NCBI GenBank assembly: GCA_028291485.1
Contig: JAQGHZ010000316.1
Location: 1 to 6,852 of the forward strand
Length of the DNA stretch: 6,852 bases
Origin: Rubritepida sp.
GTDB lineage: Bacteria > Pseudomonadota > Alphaproteobacteria > Acetobacterales > Acetobacteraceae
Direction of reading: 5' to 3'
The notes under the pieces are model-generated. The model was not told where the DNA came from, did not search any database, and saw only the letters and a list, made by a program, of their open reading frames with translations. Position numbers and translations under genes: made by a program. This document shows, in pieces, positions 6,378 to 6,852 of the stretch (its first letter is position 1; each line of letters starts with the position of its first letter).

Positions 6378-6497
6378 TCGACATCCCTCACTGTTGCCGG
6401 GCCGATTTGCCTGGCGCCGAAGTCGGCGCCCCGGACCGGACCGGTTCGTTTGCGGCGCAAGATTGCGTCGGCCGCGCGAAGCTCGCAATCTCACCCC
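6378..6497. promoter_or_regulatory. Divergent promoter/operator region between SDR and amidohydrolase
   Basis: These 120 bp must carry the promoters of both flanking genes. They hold several palindromes: GGCGCCGA-AG-TCGGCGCC (6413-6430, perfect 8-bp arms), ACCGG-A-CCGGT (6435-6445), TTGCG-G-CGCAA (6450-6460), CGCAA-GA-TTGCG (6456-6467), and GATTGCG (6461-6467) with CGCAATC (6484-6490). The four TTGCG/CGCAA half-sites within 39 bp resemble an operator for a dimeric repressor or activator. No regulator gene is visible in the window. I do not see confident -35/-10 hexamers. Confidence 0.55.
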
Positions 6498-6852
6498 ATG
6501 GAAACGCATCTCGAATTCACTTGCGTCCCCGCCAACGCGAAGACGCACCCGCCCCGCCACAAGGCGCCGCCCGGAAGCTGCGACAGCCACTTCCACATCT
6601 TCGGCCCCTACGGGCGCTTCCCCATGAGCGCGTCGCGGCCCTACACGCCGCCGCCGGCCTCGATCAGACATTATCTCGACATGGCCAGGACCCTCGGCCT
6701 GGACCGCCGGGTGGTGGTGCAGGCAAGCGTCTACGGCACCGACAACCGCGTCACGATGGACGCCGTGGCGCGCTTGGGCCGTGACACCGCGCGCGCGGTC
6801 GTCGTCGTGGACGAGGGCTTCCTGCCGGCCGAGCTGAAAGAGCTCGCCGACG
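6498..6852 (+). CDS. Amidohydrolase 2 family metal-dependent hydrolase, LigI-like (5' part, runs off the window)
   Basis: The first 118 codons of a TIM-barrel amidohydrolase, open to the window edge. The family includes 2-pyrone-4,6-dicarboxylate lactonase (LigI) and related hydrolases and decarboxylases of small aromatic or lactone acids. The metal-site motif CDSHFHIFGP (28-37) gives His31 and His33, preceded by a proline- and basic-rich leader. It is followed by RPYTPPPAS (47-55) and the characteristic VVVQASVYGTDN (72-83), close to the LigI group pattern. Later metal ligands and the catalytic aspartate lie beyond the window. The ATG at 6498 is the natural start, though no clear Shine-Dalgarno precedes it. 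The gene is divergent from the SDR, so the two may share a regulatory region. Family assignment is good; substrate is unknown. Confidence 0.85.
   Translation, partial: METHLEFTCVPANAKTHPPRHKAPPGSCDSHFHIFGPYGRFPMSASRPYTPPPASIRHYLDMARTLGLDRRVVVQASVYGTDNRVTMDAVARLGRDTARAVVVVDEGFLPAELKELAD

Noticed and set aside
6407..6784. A 125-residue plus-strand open frame near the right end
   Set aside because: It overlaps the amidohydrolase in another frame. The 6498 frame carries the HFH metal motif and stays open to the window edge.

Overview
The window is GC-rich bacterial chromosome-type DNA, packed with genes in a catabolic and housekeeping-accessory style. A Bug/TctC-type solute receptor, paired short acyl-CoA dehydrogenases, a crotonase, an SDR and a LigI-like amidohydrolase together suggest an environmental proteobacterium. 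My best guess is an alphaproteobacterium of the Roseomonas/Acetobacteraceae kind. A Burkholderiales-type host is the main alternative. This rests on gene content and composition only, since no rRNA or tRNA is present. I see no mobile element, CRISPR array or tRNA, and no clearly broken gene.

Layout from left to right: (1) 6-1474, plus strand, a periplasmic Bug/TctC receptor followed after 2 nt by a zinc cytidine/guanine-type deaminase, probably translationally coupled. (2) 1525-2346, minus strand, an ST7-like tetratricopeptide protein convergent with the deaminase. (3) 2347-2493, a divergent intergenic region. (4) 2494-5505, plus strand, a compact operon of two dissimilar acyl-CoA dehydrogenase subunits and a crotonase. 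(5) 5506-5627, a convergent intergenic region with two perfect hairpins. (6) 5628-6377, minus strand, a short-chain dehydrogenase. (7) 6378-6497, a divergent regulatory region rich in palindromes. (8) 6498 to the window end, plus strand, the first 118 codons of a metal-dependent amidohydrolase of the 2-pyrone-4,6-dicarboxylate lactonase type.

The central operon is the most informative part. The first dehydrogenase has the FAD/substrate middle-domain signature and a glutamate at the isovaleryl-CoA dehydrogenase-type catalytic position, but lacks the RxQFG flavin-binding motif. The second has RKQFG but lacks the middle-domain signature and the catalytic glutamate. This complementarity is what is expected of an obligate heteromeric acyl-CoA dehydrogenase (PimC/PimD or ChsE-like), whose enoyl-CoA product would pass to the crotonase. 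That crotonase lacks both canonical hydratase glutamates, so its reaction is uncertain. The receptor, deaminase, SDR and amidohydrolase fit uptake and breakdown of an organic acid or ring compound, but nothing in the sequence identifies the substrate.
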